From: Oceanospirillaceae bacterium
GTDB lineage: Bacteria; Pseudomonadota; Gammaproteobacteria; Pseudomonadales; Balneatricaceae
Reading direction: 5' to 3'
Assembly (NCBI GenBank): GCA_013215445.1
Contig: JABSRA010000006.1
Coordinates: 124,001-188,000 of the forward strand
Length of the DNA: 64,000 nucleotides
Of this stretch, positions 17,118-26,319 are shown one piece after another. The notes beneath the pieces were generated by a model. It saw only the letters and a list, made by a program, of their open reading frames with translations, was not told the origin of the DNA and made no database searches. A program made the translations under genes and the position numbers. Numbering within the stretch: position 1 is the first letter of the stretch; each line of letters begins with the position of its first letter.

Positions 17118-17912
17118 CTAATTAGTATCAATTCGATTGAACTCAGCGAGCTCTGCCTCTAAGTCGGCCAGTTCTTGACCACCGGCCATCATTTCTAATA
17201 TCTCTTCACGGCTAACATCCTTTTTCAGCCAAGTTCCCAAACTCTTACCGCGATTGAGTAAAGTGAATCTATCGGCGACTGGGTAGGCGTGATGCACGTT
17301 ATGGGTAATTAAAATCACGGCTAATCCCCGGGCGCGGGCTTTCGCCACGACTTTGAGAACATTTGCCGATTGTTTTACGCCTAGGGCGGCTGTCGGTTCA
17401 TCTAATATAAGTACCTTTGCCCCGAAATGGATGGCTCTGGCAATCGCTAAGCACTGACGCTCACCACCGGACATAGTACCGATGGGGTGTTCGGGATCTC
17501 GGACATCGATGCCTATTTCAGAGAGTCCCTTGCGGGCAATCTCGTTAGCTCTCTCAAGATCAAATACTGTGAAAGGTCCCCACTTTTTAGTGATTTCGCG
17601 ACCCATGAAAAAATTGCGGGTCACGCTCATTAAATTAACCAGTGCTAAATCTTGATAGACGGTAGCGATACCCGCATCCAGGGCATCTTTCGGCGATTTG
17701 AAGCCAGTGGGTTGACCGTCTAAGAGAAATTCTCCTTCAGAGGGTGGGTGTACTCCCGCCAGGATTTTGATTAAGGTTGATTTGCCGGCACCATTATCAC
17801 CGAGTAAACAGTGGACTTCACCGAGCTTGATTTGCATGTTGATGTCTTTTAGCGCAATCACCGGTCCGAAGTAGCGGCTGGCATTTTTTAATTCTAAAAT
17901 AAATTCACTCAT
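17118..17912 (-). CDS. Sugar/inositol ABC transporter ATP-binding protein (single-domain CUT2 type)
   Basis: 264 aa with one nucleotide-binding domain: Walker [10 protein letters not shown] (38-46), Q-loop near 87, signature MSGGERQ (147-153), Walker [11 protein letters not shown] (168-177) and the switch His in THNVHHA. Most CUT2 sugar importers use a roughly 500-aa tandem ATPase; single-domain forms, as in the FrcA type, also occur and act as dimers. It is followed by the dehydrogenase gene and preceded by the permease, with the binding protein divergent, so it most likely energises inositol uptake. Confidence 0.9.
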   Translation of the reverse strand: MSEFILELKNASRYFGPVIALKDINMQIKLGEVHCLLGDNGAGKSTLIKILAGVHPPSEGEFLLDGQPTGFKSPKDALDAGIATVYQDLALVNLMSVTRNFFMGREITKKWGPFTVFDLERANEIARKGLSEIGIDVRDPEHPIGTMSGGERQCLAIARAIHFGAKVLILDEPTAALGVKQSANVLKVVAKARARGLAVILITHNVHHAYPVADRFTLLNRGKSLGTWLKKDVSREEILEMMAGGQELADLEAELAEFNRIDTN

Positions 17913-17944
17913 TTTTGTCGCTCCTAATTATACTGATAATCGAC

Positions 17945-19075
17945 TTAAACTGATCCAGTCACACGTTTGCGAATGAAGTTGTTAAACAACACGGCCGCCA
18001 ACAACATGATCCCCAAGAAGACTCTAAACCAGTCGGAGTCGGCACCGGTGAAAAATATACCCATCTGTACGACGCCAAAGATCAGTGCGCCAAAGCAGGC
18101 CCCCACCACAGACCCATAACCTCCCGTTAACAGTGCACCCCCGATAACTACCGCTATAATGGCTTCAAATTCTTTGAGTAGGCCTCGATCGGCAGCGGCG
18201 GAGCCAAATTCAAATACTTGGCAGGCGGCGAAAACCGTGGCGCAAAAAGCGGTAAACATGAACAGTGAAATTTTAACCATGTCAGTGGGCACACCGACGT
18301 TTTTGGCTGCCTTAGCATCGCCACCTGAGGCGAAAATCCAGTTGCCGTAAGGCGTGCGTAACAAAACGAATGAGGCGATAGTCGCCAGTAATAGGAACCA
18401 GACAATCACCATCGGGATGCCCGAGACAATCGGACTGCCATCGGTATAGGTTTCTATCCAGCCCATTGTCGCCAGCCAGTTAAAGAAAGACGAACCAATT
18501 TCACCGCCAAAGGCGGCGGCGAATATATCCCCTTCGGCGACCTCTGCGACTCCGGAGACAATGGTTTTATTGGTAAATAATATCGACAGGGCGATGGTTA
18601 AACCACGCAAGATAAACAGGAAGGCCAACGATACGATAAAGGAGGGTAATCCGGTTCTCACCACGATGAAACCGTTGAGAAAGCCAATCGACATGGCGCC
18701 GCTAAAGGCAAATAAGATACAGGCCCATATCGGCCAGCCCCAGTAGAGGGCGGGTATGGCAATCATCATTCCGGCGAAGCCAATCATAGAGCCAATAGAG
18801 AGGTCAAACTCTCCAGAAATCATGAGTAAGCAGGCTCCGATCGCCAATATACCAAGTTGTGCGGATACTGTGCTCCAGTTCAAGATGCCATCGGCATTGA
18901 ACATACCAGAATCACCAGCGACGATCGCAAAAAAAGCAAATACCAACAAGGCACCTGATATTGAACCCAGCTCTGGTCGAGTCAATAATTTTTTAACCAG
19001 TGATACACTGCGTACTCTTTCATCATCGGGTGACTGAGCATGAGCGGCTTCGTCTGTTTTAAGTGATGTCGACAT
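17945..19075 (-). CDS. Sugar/inositol ABC transporter permease (RbsC-like)
   Basis: 376 aa, about ten hydrophobic segments. It has the conserved LMISGEFDLSIGSMIGFAGM stretch near residue 84 and the EFEAIIAVVIGGALLTGGYG EAA-like region of BPD_transp_2/RbsC permeases. The N-terminal 30 residues are hydrophilic and cytoplasmic. First gene of the minus-strand inositol operon; GAGGAG precedes the ATG. Confidence 0.92.
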   Translation of the reverse strand: MSTSLKTDEAAHAQSPDDERVRSVSLVKKLLTRPELGSISGALLVFAFFAIVAGDSGMFNADGILNWSTVSAQLGILAIGACLLMISGEFDLSIGSMIGFAGMMIAIPALYWGWPIWACILFAFSGAMSIGFLNGFIVVRTGLPSFIVSLAFLFILRGLTIALSILFTNKTIVSGVAEVAEGDIFAAAFGGEIGSSFFNWLATMGWIETYTDGSPIVSGIPMVIVWFLLLATIASFVLLRTPYGNWIFASGGDAKAAKNVGVPTDMVKISLFMFTAFCATVFAACQVFEFGSAAADRGLLKEFEAIIAVVIGGALLTGGYGSVVGACFGALIFGVVQMGIFFTGADSDWFRVFLGIMLLAAVLFNNFIRKRVTGSV

Positions 19076-19158
19076 GGGAACTCCTCTTTATTTTTGTATG
19101 ATCAGCGAAACATTTTTGAGAGGTTGCCTCTCGATGTTTATTCCAGCCGTAGCACAAG

Positions 19159-19176
19159 ATAGAACATAAATTCTAT
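19159..19176. promoter_or_regulatory. Putative IolR operator 1
   Basis: ATAGAA-cataaa-TTCTAT is a perfect 6-6-6 inverted repeat, 84 bp upstream of the permease start. GAA-N6-TTC is the core described for RpiR-type IolR proteins of rhizobia. A further ATAGAAC half-site follows at about 19188. Confidence 0.75.
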
Positions 19177-19287
19177 TTTTACAATAGATAGAACAAAAAT
19201 ATTATTAACAATTATCAATGTAAATCCATTGTGTATTTAAGCACCGATTAAGGCTTGACAATTTAATGAATCTAGCACATCTTAATA

Positions 19288-19305
19288 ATAGAACAATTAT
19301 TCTAT
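19288..19305. promoter_or_regulatory. Putative IolR operator 2
   Basis: ATAGAA-caatta-TTCTAT is a perfect 6-6-6 inverted repeat, in the middle of the 392-bp divergent control region between the permease operon and the binding-protein gene. It has the same arms as operator 1. Confidence 0.75.
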
Positions 19306-19467
19306 ATGTATTTATATTGGAAAATTAAATTTAAATACTGAGTGGTCGTTCTGTATATTCTTCTTTCTAGGCCTGATAGCGACAGCACTTTTGGTTACTA
19401 GGGATACACAATAATAAAAATGGAAACAAGCTTTAAAGAGAAGCTTATTCCTTGAATACTGGAGTAA

Positions 19468-20430
19468 ATGATGAAAAATCTTTTTAAAACTACAAGTAGT
19501 TTGCTATTAGCCGGTGTGGTGGCGGCGGGGGTAATGTTAGCCCCGGTGACAGTACAGGCGGAAGGCGAGCGCTTTGTACTGATCAGTCATGCAGATGATG
19601 CGGACTCTTGGTGGAATACGATTAAAAACGCGATTAAAGAGGCGGGTACTGCTGTGGGTGCCAAGGTCGAGTATCGCAATCCACCCACCGGTGACCTTGC
19701 TGATATGGCGAGAATCGTCGAGCAGGCAGTGGCTTCAAATCCGGATGGAATTATCGTTACCATTGCTGACTTCGATGTATTACGTGGCCCTATTAACAAG
19801 GCGATTAAAAAAGGCATCCCGGTTATTACCATTAACTCAGGTACCGCTGAGCAGAGTAAAAAGTTGGGTGCGTTAATGCACATCGGTCAACCAGAATATG
19901 ATGCGGGATACGGCGCGGGTGAAAGAGCCAAGGCGGCAGGCGTCAAGAATTTCGTCTGTGTAAATCACTATATCGAGAATCCAGCATCTGTTGAGCGCTG
20001 TCAGGGATTTGCCGATGCTCTGGGTACAAAACTGAAAGGAAATATGATTGATGTGGGTAAAGATCCACTGGATATTGAGAAAAAAGTACAGGCGTATTTA
20101 CGTCGCAATAGCGATGTAGATGCAGTACTGACACTGGGGCCAACTTCCGCTCACCCAACTATCCGTGCACTTACCAAGACTCATCAGGCTGGGAAAATAT
20201 TCTTTGGCACCTTTGATTTAAGTGCGGAAATTGCCAAGGCTATCAAAGATGACGTGATCGCCTTTGCCATTGATCAACAACCGTACTTACAAGGTTACAT
20301 GCCAGTGGTTATCCTCTCTCTGTATAGTCGTTATGGCATTGCGCCCTCTAATAACATTAACTCAGGACCTGGTTTTATCACCAAAGCTAATATTTCCCAA
20401 GTTGAAAAACTTGCCGGTGAAATTCGCTAA
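19468..20430 (+). CDS. Periplasmic inositol/sugar-binding protein of the ABC transporter
   Basis: 320 aa. A Sec signal peptide (MKNLFKTTSSLLLAGVVAAG, cleavage likely after VQA near residue 31) precedes a Peripla_BP_4 domain. That domain shows the repeated KGIPVITINSGTAE and GAGERAKAAG strands typical of RbsB-like proteins. It is divergent from, and functionally paired with, the permease and ATPase. GGAG lies before the double ATG. The position between two sets of IolR-like operators suggests inositol induction. Confidence 0.92.
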   Translation: MMKNLFKTTSSLLLAGVVAAGVMLAPVTVQAEGERFVLISHADDADSWWNTIKNAIKEAGTAVGAKVEYRNPPTGDLADMARIVEQAVASNPDGIIVTIADFDVLRGPINKAIKKGIPVITINSGTAEQSKKLGALMHIGQPEYDAGYGAGERAKAAGVKNFVCVNHYIENPASVERCQGFADALGTKLKGNMIDVGKDPLDIEKKVQAYLRRNSDVDAVLTLGPTSAHPTIRALTKTHQAGKIFFGTFDLSAEIAKAIKDDVIAFAIDQQPYLQGYMPVVILSLYSRYGIAPSNNINSGPGFITKANISQVEKLAGEIR

Positions 20431-20444
20431 CTGACGCCGTTAGG

Positions 20445-20645
20445 TTCCAAGTCACTGGCTATTGAACGATGGTGGCTTGGAATATAAAGGCTGGAGTTAT
20501 CGCAGTAAAGAACCCCACAGCCAGCTTTCTCGTTACCTCGAATGCGCTTCGCGAAGCGGGTTATGCTGAGCATTTCTCATCGAGCAAAACCTTTACGCAG
20601 CACGCTGCGGATAATTTAACCCCTAATGAGTTAGGTTCTGCCTAA
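20445..20645. repeat. Cluster of four stem-loops in a 513-bp gap
   Basis: Inverted repeats are TTCCAAGTCA/TGGCTTGGAA (20445-20454 with 20473-20482), the perfect 14-bp palindrome CGCTTCGCGAAGCG (20545-20558), CGCAGC-ac-GCTGCG (20596-20609) and TTAGG-ttctg-CCTAA (20631-20645). None has a T-tract on the plus strand. The first may end the binding-protein transcript. The rest of 20431-20943 holds only the iolR promoter. Confidence 0.6.
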
Positions 20646-20900
20646 TTCAGCTCTATCAAAGGGCAGCAATAAAAAGAGAGGCAGGCAGATCATTAGCTAC
20701 TTTTATTCTCAGTCGGTACTGAGTCTCACCACCAATGGACATACGCCTGGCTATTAGGGATGCGAATGAGTACTAGGGTGATGACAGATAGACTGAATTA
20801 ATGTCTGACCAAATGATAGGTAATACAGTTTTAGAGTCTGATAACGGGGCAAGTTTGACCTGATATTGGTAATAAATGTGGTATGCCGGGTGTATAATTT

Positions 20901-20918
20901 ATAGAATAAACGTTCTAA
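20901..20918. promoter_or_regulatory. Putative IolR operator 3
   Basis: ATAGAA-taaacg-TTCTAA lies 26 bp before the iolR start and has the same 6-6-6 layout as the two operators at 19.2 kb, with one arm mismatch. This suggests autoregulation. Confidence 0.7.
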
Positions 20919-20943
20919 ATTTACTCTCAACAAGAGTCGTATT

Positions 20944-21783
20944 ATGCAAAATCCCCCAAAGACGTTACCAGAACTAAAAGCTATTGTGGCCGAGCGATAT
21001 AGCAGTCTCAGTAAAAGGCTGGCTCAGGTTGCTCAGTACTTACTTGATAACCCAGATGAAATAGCCTTTGGTACTGTGGCCGTGATATCTAAAGATGCGG
21101 GAGTTCATCCTTCAACTCTGGTGAGGTTCGCCAATACTTTTGGCTATAGTGGTTTCAGTGAAATGCAGGGGCTGTTCCAGCAAGAATTACTGCAGGATAC
21201 CCCCAGTTATCAAGAGCGGATACGCTTGGCGCAACAGGAAATGCACGATGAGGGTACCGTGCAAGAACCGCATCTACTCAACCAGTTTGTCAGCGCTAAT
21301 ACCAAGGCACTTGAACACCTTGCGCAGAGTGTACCTCTACGTGATATGGAGAGGGCGATAGACATATTAGTGAATGCCAAGGCCACTTATATTGTGGGAG
21401 TGCGTCGCGCCTTCGTCGTCTCCACCTATTTTTCTTACGCACTGCAACATATCGATAGACGCGCCTATTTAATAGATGGTGTCGGGGGCATGTACAAAGA
21501 ACAGGCCAGCACCATGATGGCAGAGGATGCCTTAATAGCGATTAGTTTTTACCCCTACGCTGATGAGACGCAAAATGTGGTCGTCAGTGCGATCGACAAG
21601 AAAGTCCCGTTAATTCTGATTACGGATAGCTCTCTTAGCCCACTGGCTAGTATTGCAGAGGTCTGCTTTGTAGTGAAAGAGGCCGAGGTACATACCTTTC
21701 GTTCGCTATCTACTTTACTGTGTCTGGCACAGTCTCTGGCCATAGGTCTAGCTTATCGGTTGGAAAACCAACAGAAAAATTAA
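20944..21783 (+). CDS. iolR: RpiR/MurR-family regulator of inositol catabolism
   Basis: 279 aa. The N-terminal RpiR helix-turn-helix (residues about 1-78, with VAVISKDAGVHPSTLVRFANTFGY) is followed by a SIS domain (about 120-260) expected to bind a phosphosugar such as 5-dehydro-2-deoxygluconate-6-phosphate. It is flanked by iol genes, upstream of iolG and iolB. The operator-like palindromes here and at 19.2 kb have the GAA-N6-TTC core known for RpiR-type IolR proteins. Repression relieved by a pathway intermediate is the likely mode. Confidence 0.9.
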   Translation: MQNPPKTLPELKAIVAERYSSLSKRLAQVAQYLLDNPDEIAFGTVAVISKDAGVHPSTLVRFANTFGYSGFSEMQGLFQQELLQDTPSYQERIRLAQQEMHDEGTVQEPHLLNQFVSANTKALEHLAQSVPLRDMERAIDILVNAKATYIVGVRRAFVVSTYFSYALQHIDRRAYLIDGVGGMYKEQASTMMAEDALIAISFYPYADETQNVVVSAIDKKVPLILITDSSLSPLASIAEVCFVVKEAEVHTFRSLSTLLCLAQSLAIGLAYRLENQQKN

Positions 21784-21830
21784 TATTAACAATGAGTGTA
21801 TTGAATACGCTCTGATGGAGATAAGGATTA

Positions 21831-22823
21831 ATGATCAATTTGTGTCTTTTTGGGGCGGGCCGTATCGGTTCGATTCACGCCGCTAATGTCGCTAGGCACG
21901 CGGAGGTAAATATTCTCTATGTTGTGGATGCCAATCCCGACGCCGCCGAAAAGCTTGCCGCTCTGTACGGTGCGCGAGTAGTTTCGGCACAGCAGGCACT
22001 GGCGGACCCCTCGCTAGATGGCGTGATTATCGCTAGCTCTACTAATACCCATGCAAATTTAATGGAGTTATCTGCCCAGGCAGGTAAAGCTATTTTCTGT
22101 GAGAAACCAGTCGATTTAAGTGTCGATAGAGTACGAGAGTGCCTGGCGATCGTTGCAGATAGCAAAGTGGTTTGTTCTATCGGTTTCAACCGTCGTTATG
22201 ATCCACAATTTAGTGCCTTAAAACAGGCGGTTGAGGAGGGTAAAGTGGGTAAATTAGAAATGCTCACCATTACCAGTCGCGATCCTTCGCCACCTCCAGT
22301 GGACTATATTAAAGTCTCTGGTGGCTTATTTCGCGACATGATGATTCATGATTTTGATATGGCGCGCTGGCTTCTCAATGAAGAGGTGGTGGAAGTGCTT
22401 GCCACCGCCAGCTGTCAAATTGATCCGGCGATAGGGGAGGCTGGGGATGTGGATAGCGCTTTAGTTATTCTCAAAACCGCCAGTGGAAAGTTGTGCCAAA
22501 TCAGCAATAGCCGCCGCGCCTGTTACGGTTATGATCAGAGGGTGGAAGCGTTTGGCTCGCTGGGGATGATCCAAGTGGCTAATCAGCTGGATTCCTCACT
22601 GGTCATTACCAATGATCAAGGTAGTACGAGTGCCAAGCCACAGTACTTTTTCTTAGAGCGCTACGAAAAGGCTTATCGCCTAGAGTTAGATAATTTTATT
22701 GCCTGTATCCGCGATGGTGCTGAGCCTATTGCCAGTGGTGTTGATGGGCTGCAGTCGCTGTTGCTTGCTGAGGCGGCGCTCGAATCAAGTCGCACTGGCA
22801 AGGCCGTTATGCTGTCACTATAA
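21831..22823 (+). CDS. iolG: Myo-inositol 2-dehydrogenase
   Basis: 330 aa, Gfo/Idh/MocA family. The NAD-binding motif is GAGRIGSIHAANV at the N-terminus, the signature is CEKPVDL near 93, and FRDMMIHDFDMARWLL carries the catalytic His/Asp of inositol dehydrogenases. It performs the first step, myo-inositol to 2-keto-myo-inositol. It lies 47 bp after iolR and 66 bp before iolB. Confidence 0.93.
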   Translation: MINLCLFGAGRIGSIHAANVARHAEVNILYVVDANPDAAEKLAALYGARVVSAQQALADPSLDGVIIASSTNTHANLMELSAQAGKAIFCEKPVDLSVDRVRECLAIVADSKVVCSIGFNRRYDPQFSALKQAVEEGKVGKLEMLTITSRDPSPPPVDYIKVSGGLFRDMMIHDFDMARWLLNEEVVEVLATASCQIDPAIGEAGDVDSALVILKTASGKLCQISNSRRACYGYDQRVEAFGSLGMIQVANQLDSSLVITNDQGSTSAKPQYFFLERYEKAYRLELDNFIACIRDGAEPIASGVDGLQSLLLAEAALESSRTGKAVMLSL

Positions 22824-22889
22824 ATAGTATTATATCGTCATTTTACGTTTCAGAGGACTGTGTATACAGTGCTTTTGAGGGAGAACCAG

Positions 22890-23708
22890 ATGTCACACTT
22901 ATTATCAAAAGCCAGTGCACCCGATGCGCAGGGCTGTATCCAAAAAATCACTGCAGAATCTGCTAACTGGAAATACGTAGGCTTTGAACTCTATCAATTA
23001 GCCGCCGGTGAAACGCTGACCCAGCCCAGTGGCAATAACGAGCTCTGCCTGGTTTTAGTGACGGGTTTAGCGGATGTCACTGCGGGGGATGAGTCTTGGA
23101 AAAGCCTGGGCGAGCGGATGAGTTTGTTTGAAGGTAAAGCGCCATACGCGGTTTATGTACCGCCAAACCATGACTTTAGTGTCACCGCCGTTACCGATTT
23201 AGAACTGGCGATATGTAAGGCACCGGCCGTCGGTAAATATCCGGTGCGGTTAATTACGCCGGATATGTGCAGTAGACAAACACGCGGCGTGGCGACCAAT
23301 ACTCGCCATGTGTGTAATATTTTGTTTGATAATTTAGAGGCCGAGAGTTTACTGGTCTGTGAGGTATCCACCCCGAGTGGCAACTGGTCTAGTTACCCGC
23401 CGCATAAACACGACAGTGATAACTCACCCACTGAAACACTCTTAGAGGAGACCTATTATCATCGTATCAACCCTGAGCAGGGCTTTATCTTTCAGCGGGT
23501 GTATACCGATGATCGCAGCTTAGATGAAACCATGAGTGTCGAAAACCATGGGGTAGTAATGGTGCCTGAAGGATATCACCCTGTGGGTGTCCCGCACGGT
23601 TATCAATCTTATTATTTAAATGTGATGGCTGGGCCTAGTCGCAATTGGATTTTTCATAATGACCCAGATCATGAATGGATAATAGCCGCCGATAAGTTAA
23701 ACCTTTAG
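22890..23708 (+). CDS. iolB: 5-deoxy-glucuronate isomerase
   Basis: 272 aa from ATG 22890, preceded by GAGGGAGAA; an upstream GTG frame is unlikely. It is a bicupin; the second cupin has the metal motif PPHKHDSDN plus E-TYYHRINPEQGF and the later His in VPHGY. It converts 5-deoxy-glucuronate to 5-dehydro-2-deoxygluconate, the IolC substrate. Last iol gene on the plus strand; convergent with the SemiSWEET gene. Confidence 0.94.
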   Translation: MSHLLSKASAPDAQGCIQKITAESANWKYVGFELYQLAAGETLTQPSGNNELCLVLVTGLADVTAGDESWKSLGERMSLFEGKAPYAVYVPPNHDFSVTAVTDLELAICKAPAVGKYPVRLITPDMCSRQTRGVATNTRHVCNILFDNLEAESLLVCEVSTPSGNWSSYPPHKHDSDNSPTETLLEETYYHRINPEQGFIFQRVYTDDRSLDETMSVENHGVVMVPEGYHPVGVPHGYQSYYLNVMAGPSRNWIFHNDPDHEWIIAADKLNL

Positions 23709-23736
23709 TCTCTATCTATGGCTTAAATTGCAGCGC

Positions 23737-24039
23737 TTAAGCGTGAGTAATTTGCTCGGTGGTAACGGACTGTCGCTTCTGTTTTAAACGGGTTTTAATG
23801 GTCAGTATCAACACTGAAATCGCCAGTAGCAAAGTGACTGAATTTGCCAGCAGCATTGGTAGATCTTGCATTAAGATGCCATAACCTAACCAGAGAGCAA
23901 CACCCACGGTAAAAATGGAGTACATGCTCAGTGAAATTCCATCGACGTTACCGGTGCGAATGATGGCCACGACTTGAGGGACGAAGGCGGCGGTGGTGAA
24001 CAGGGCGGCGAAAACGCCAATAGCGGTAATTTGATCCAT
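23737..24039 (-). CDS. SemiSWEET-family sugar transporter
   Basis: 100 aa with three membrane helices forming one MtN3/PQ-loop unit. AALFTTAAFVPQVVAI carries the PQ motif at about 21-22; GISLSMYSIFTVGVALWLGYG and the VTLLLAISVLILTI helix follow. SemiSWEETs dimerise to carry sugars by facilitated diffusion. It is next to the inositol genes but on the other strand, so a link is only suggestive. Confidence 0.9.
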   Translation of the reverse strand: MDQITAIGVFAALFTTAAFVPQVVAIIRTGNVDGISLSMYSIFTVGVALWLGYGILMQDLPMLLANSVTLLLAISVLILTIKTRLKQKRQSVTTEQITHA

Positions 24040-24387
24040 AAAAATAATCCTCTTTAATCGGTAGTTGCGTGAATGTTATCAGCGCGGTATTAAGCTTTAA
24101 TGACGGAGTATTATTTTTTTTGGATGCGCATTTTAAATAAACTGCTAACCGAGATCAAGTAAAAGCGCGATGAATAACAAGAACTTGCTGATTAACTTCA
24201 TACAGTTGTTTAGACCTCATCGCCAGACACTGCTACTTTGTCTCGCCTTTCACCACCCCACCTCAATAATCCGCTATGGATTGGCTACTCTGGTGCCGCC
24301 TAGGTTGGAAATTGGCAGAGTCAAAATCTATTATCTCTCTCTTTACAATGGTACATTCACTCTCAGCATATAAGGGGGATGAATTGA
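24040..24387. other. 348-bp gap without a supported gene
   Basis: One 67-codon plus-strand frame (24170-24373) has no ribosome binding site or recognisable feature. The interval presumably holds the divergent promoters of the SemiSWEET and oxidoreductase genes; AAGGGGGAT just before 24388 is the oxidoreductase ribosome-binding site. Confidence 0.6.
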
Positions 24388-25638
24388 ATGGGCGATGCAA
24401 GGTCTTTAAAGGTTACTGTAATAGGCGCGGGTATTATCGGCGTACTCAGCGCGTTGCAATTGCAACGCGAGGGACATCAAGTGACTCTGATCGATGCAAA
24501 TAAGCCCGGCAGTGGCTGTTCAGCTGGTAATGCCGGTATTCTCGCCCGCTCCTCTTTTGCGCCTCTCTCAAGTCCTCACTCCTTATTACAGGCCCCCGGG
24601 TGGTTATTAAAAGCCAATGGTCCGCTGAGTATCAACTGGCGGTATTTGTTGAGAATACTGCCTTGGTTGTTAAGCTACTTTAACGCGGGATTGCGCGGTG
24701 ATCTGCGCGTCAGAGGTGAGGCACTTTGGCAGTTAACTGATCAATCGGTCGAGATGTATCAGTCTCTGACAGCGTTTGCCAACTGCAGTGAATTGATTGC
24801 AAGAACTGACTACTTGCAAGTTTATCGCAATAAAAAAGGATGGCGAAAAGCAGCGGGCGATATGCAGTGGCGTCGTGATTTGGGTTTTAAAATTGATGAT
24901 CTAGATGCCCCAGCGTTAAGGCTATTAGAACCAGCACTGTCAAACGCCTATCAGTATGCCCATTTACTGCGAGACCACGGTTATGTGAAAGACCCCCAGG
25001 CACTGGTCAGTGCGCTGTTCAATAAATTCTGTGCCATCGGTGGCAAATATGTCCAAGGGGAGGTGCTTGATATTGGCCAGTTGCATCATCGATGTCAGGT
25101 AACAATTGACTCAGAGATACTTAATAGTGACAAATTGGTGATCGCAGCGGGGGCTTTTTCCGCCAAACTGATTAAATTGACTGGCGTGGATATCCCGCTT
25201 GAGACAGAGCGTGGTTATCATGTTCACTGTCCAGAGCCACAGTTAAACATTTCCCGACCCATCATGGATGGTGATTTAAAATTTTTTGTCACTCCGATGC
25301 GCAGCGGTTATCGCTTTGCCGGAGTGGTAGAGTTTGCCGGGTTAGATGCGCCGTTAAACCTGCGTCGGGTTGCCGCTTTAGAAAAGAATGCCCGGCAGAT
25401 GCTGCCTGGAGTGAACACCAAAAATGCCAGTTACTGGTTGGGGTTTAGGCCCACTTTAGCGGACAGTTTACCGGTTATTTGTACCGCACCTGACAACCCC
25501 AATCTAGTGTATGCCTTTGGCCATCAGCATTTAGGTTTAACCTGTGCGCCAATGACCGCTGAGTTGGTAGCTGACTTGATTAGCGGACGTACCCCGCAGT
25601 TAGATATTTCGCGCTTTGCCGTACAGCGCCTTTTGTAG
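24388..25638 (+). CDS. FAD-dependent oxidoreductase, D-amino-acid dehydrogenase (DadA) type
   Basis: 416 aa. The N-terminal dinucleotide fold is VTVIGAGIIGVLSALQL, with CSAGNAGI as in DadA. The C-terminal FAD contact is FGHQHLGLTCAPMTAELVADLI, and GFRPTLADSLPVI precedes it. This is the DAO superfamily, deaminating D-amino acids or oxidising imino-acid-like substrates such as hydroxyproline on the inner membrane. It is followed within 12 bp by a histidine phosphatase and then a GlcG-like gene, an unusual set that gives no clear substrate. Confidence 0.86.
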   Translation: MGDARSLKVTVIGAGIIGVLSALQLQREGHQVTLIDANKPGSGCSAGNAGILARSSFAPLSSPHSLLQAPGWLLKANGPLSINWRYLLRILPWLLSYFNAGLRGDLRVRGEALWQLTDQSVEMYQSLTAFANCSELIARTDYLQVYRNKKGWRKAAGDMQWRRDLGFKIDDLDAPALRLLEPALSNAYQYAHLLRDHGYVKDPQALVSALFNKFCAIGGKYVQGEVLDIGQLHHRCQVTIDSEILNSDKLVIAAGAFSAKLIKLTGVDIPLETERGYHVHCPEPQLNISRPIMDGDLKFFVTPMRSGYRFAGVVEFAGLDAPLNLRRVAALEKNARQMLPGVNTKNASYWLGFRPTLADSLPVICTAPDNPNLVYAFGHQHLGLTCAPMTAELVADLISGRTPQLDISRFAVQRLL

Positions 25639-25650
25639 AGTAAATTATTT

Positions 25651-26235
25651 ATGTTAAAGCCAGTGCCCTTTTATTTTCTACGTCACGGACAAACCGATTG
25701 GAATCTTGCCAAGCGCTTGCAAGGGCAGGCGGATATCCCGCTCAATGCCACCGGCCGTACACAGGCCCATACCGCCCGAGCGTTAGTGACTGGGCGAAAT
25801 ATCACAAAAATATACAGCAGTGATTTAAGCCGAGCACTGGAGACCGCAGAAATTGTCACTGCAAAATTATCTCTGCCAATTACCACTGCCGCAGGTATTA
25901 GGGAGGTGACACTCGGTGAGGCCGATGGTCGACATAGAGGACCTTGGTACCAGCAGTGGAAAGATGGAGAGCTGAGCATAGCCGGTGCAGAAACTAGGGC
26001 TGATTTCAGTCATAGGATTGTGATGGGGATAAACCATATTTTACAGGATGCTGAGTTGGCGCTGATTGTCTCCCACGGTGGGGTGTACAGTGCCTTGACC
26101 GATTTGTTGCAAGTTTATCCACAGCAGAGAATTGAAAATTGCATGTTGATATATTTTCAACCCCCTGCGGGTGGTGAGACTAAGTGGTCGATTCAGGTCG
26201 TCTCTGAAGAGAGGCGCCACTTGTCACCCCAGTGA
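25651..26235 (+). CDS. Histidine phosphatase family protein
   Basis: 194 aa. It has the catalytic RHG motif (FLRHGQTDWN), the LQGQADIPLNATG segment, YSSDLSRALETAEI, and the second histidine in IVSHGGV. This is a phosphoglycerate-mutase-like phosphatase. It is translationally close to the FAD oxidoreductase (12 bp). Possible substrates range from sugar phosphates to cobalamin precursors. Confidence 0.9.
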   Translation: MLKPVPFYFLRHGQTDWNLAKRLQGQADIPLNATGRTQAHTARALVTGRNITKIYSSDLSRALETAEIVTAKLSLPITTAAGIREVTLGEADGRHRGPWYQQWKDGELSIAGAETRADFSHRIVMGINHILQDAELALIVSHGGVYSALTDLLQVYPQQRIENCMLIYFQPPAGGETKWSIQVVSEERRHLSPQ

Positions 26236-26319
26236 TGAGAGAGTCCATCAATTGTGGGAATAACCATGCCAATAATTCATGCTGAGCCTGTGGGCTCTTG
26301 CGCTTAGAGGAGTGTAGAG

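Noticed and set aside
24170-24373. 67-codon plus-strand frame before the FAD oxidoreductase
   Set aside because: No ribosome binding site, no hydrophobic or domain pattern, and it lies in the promoter region.
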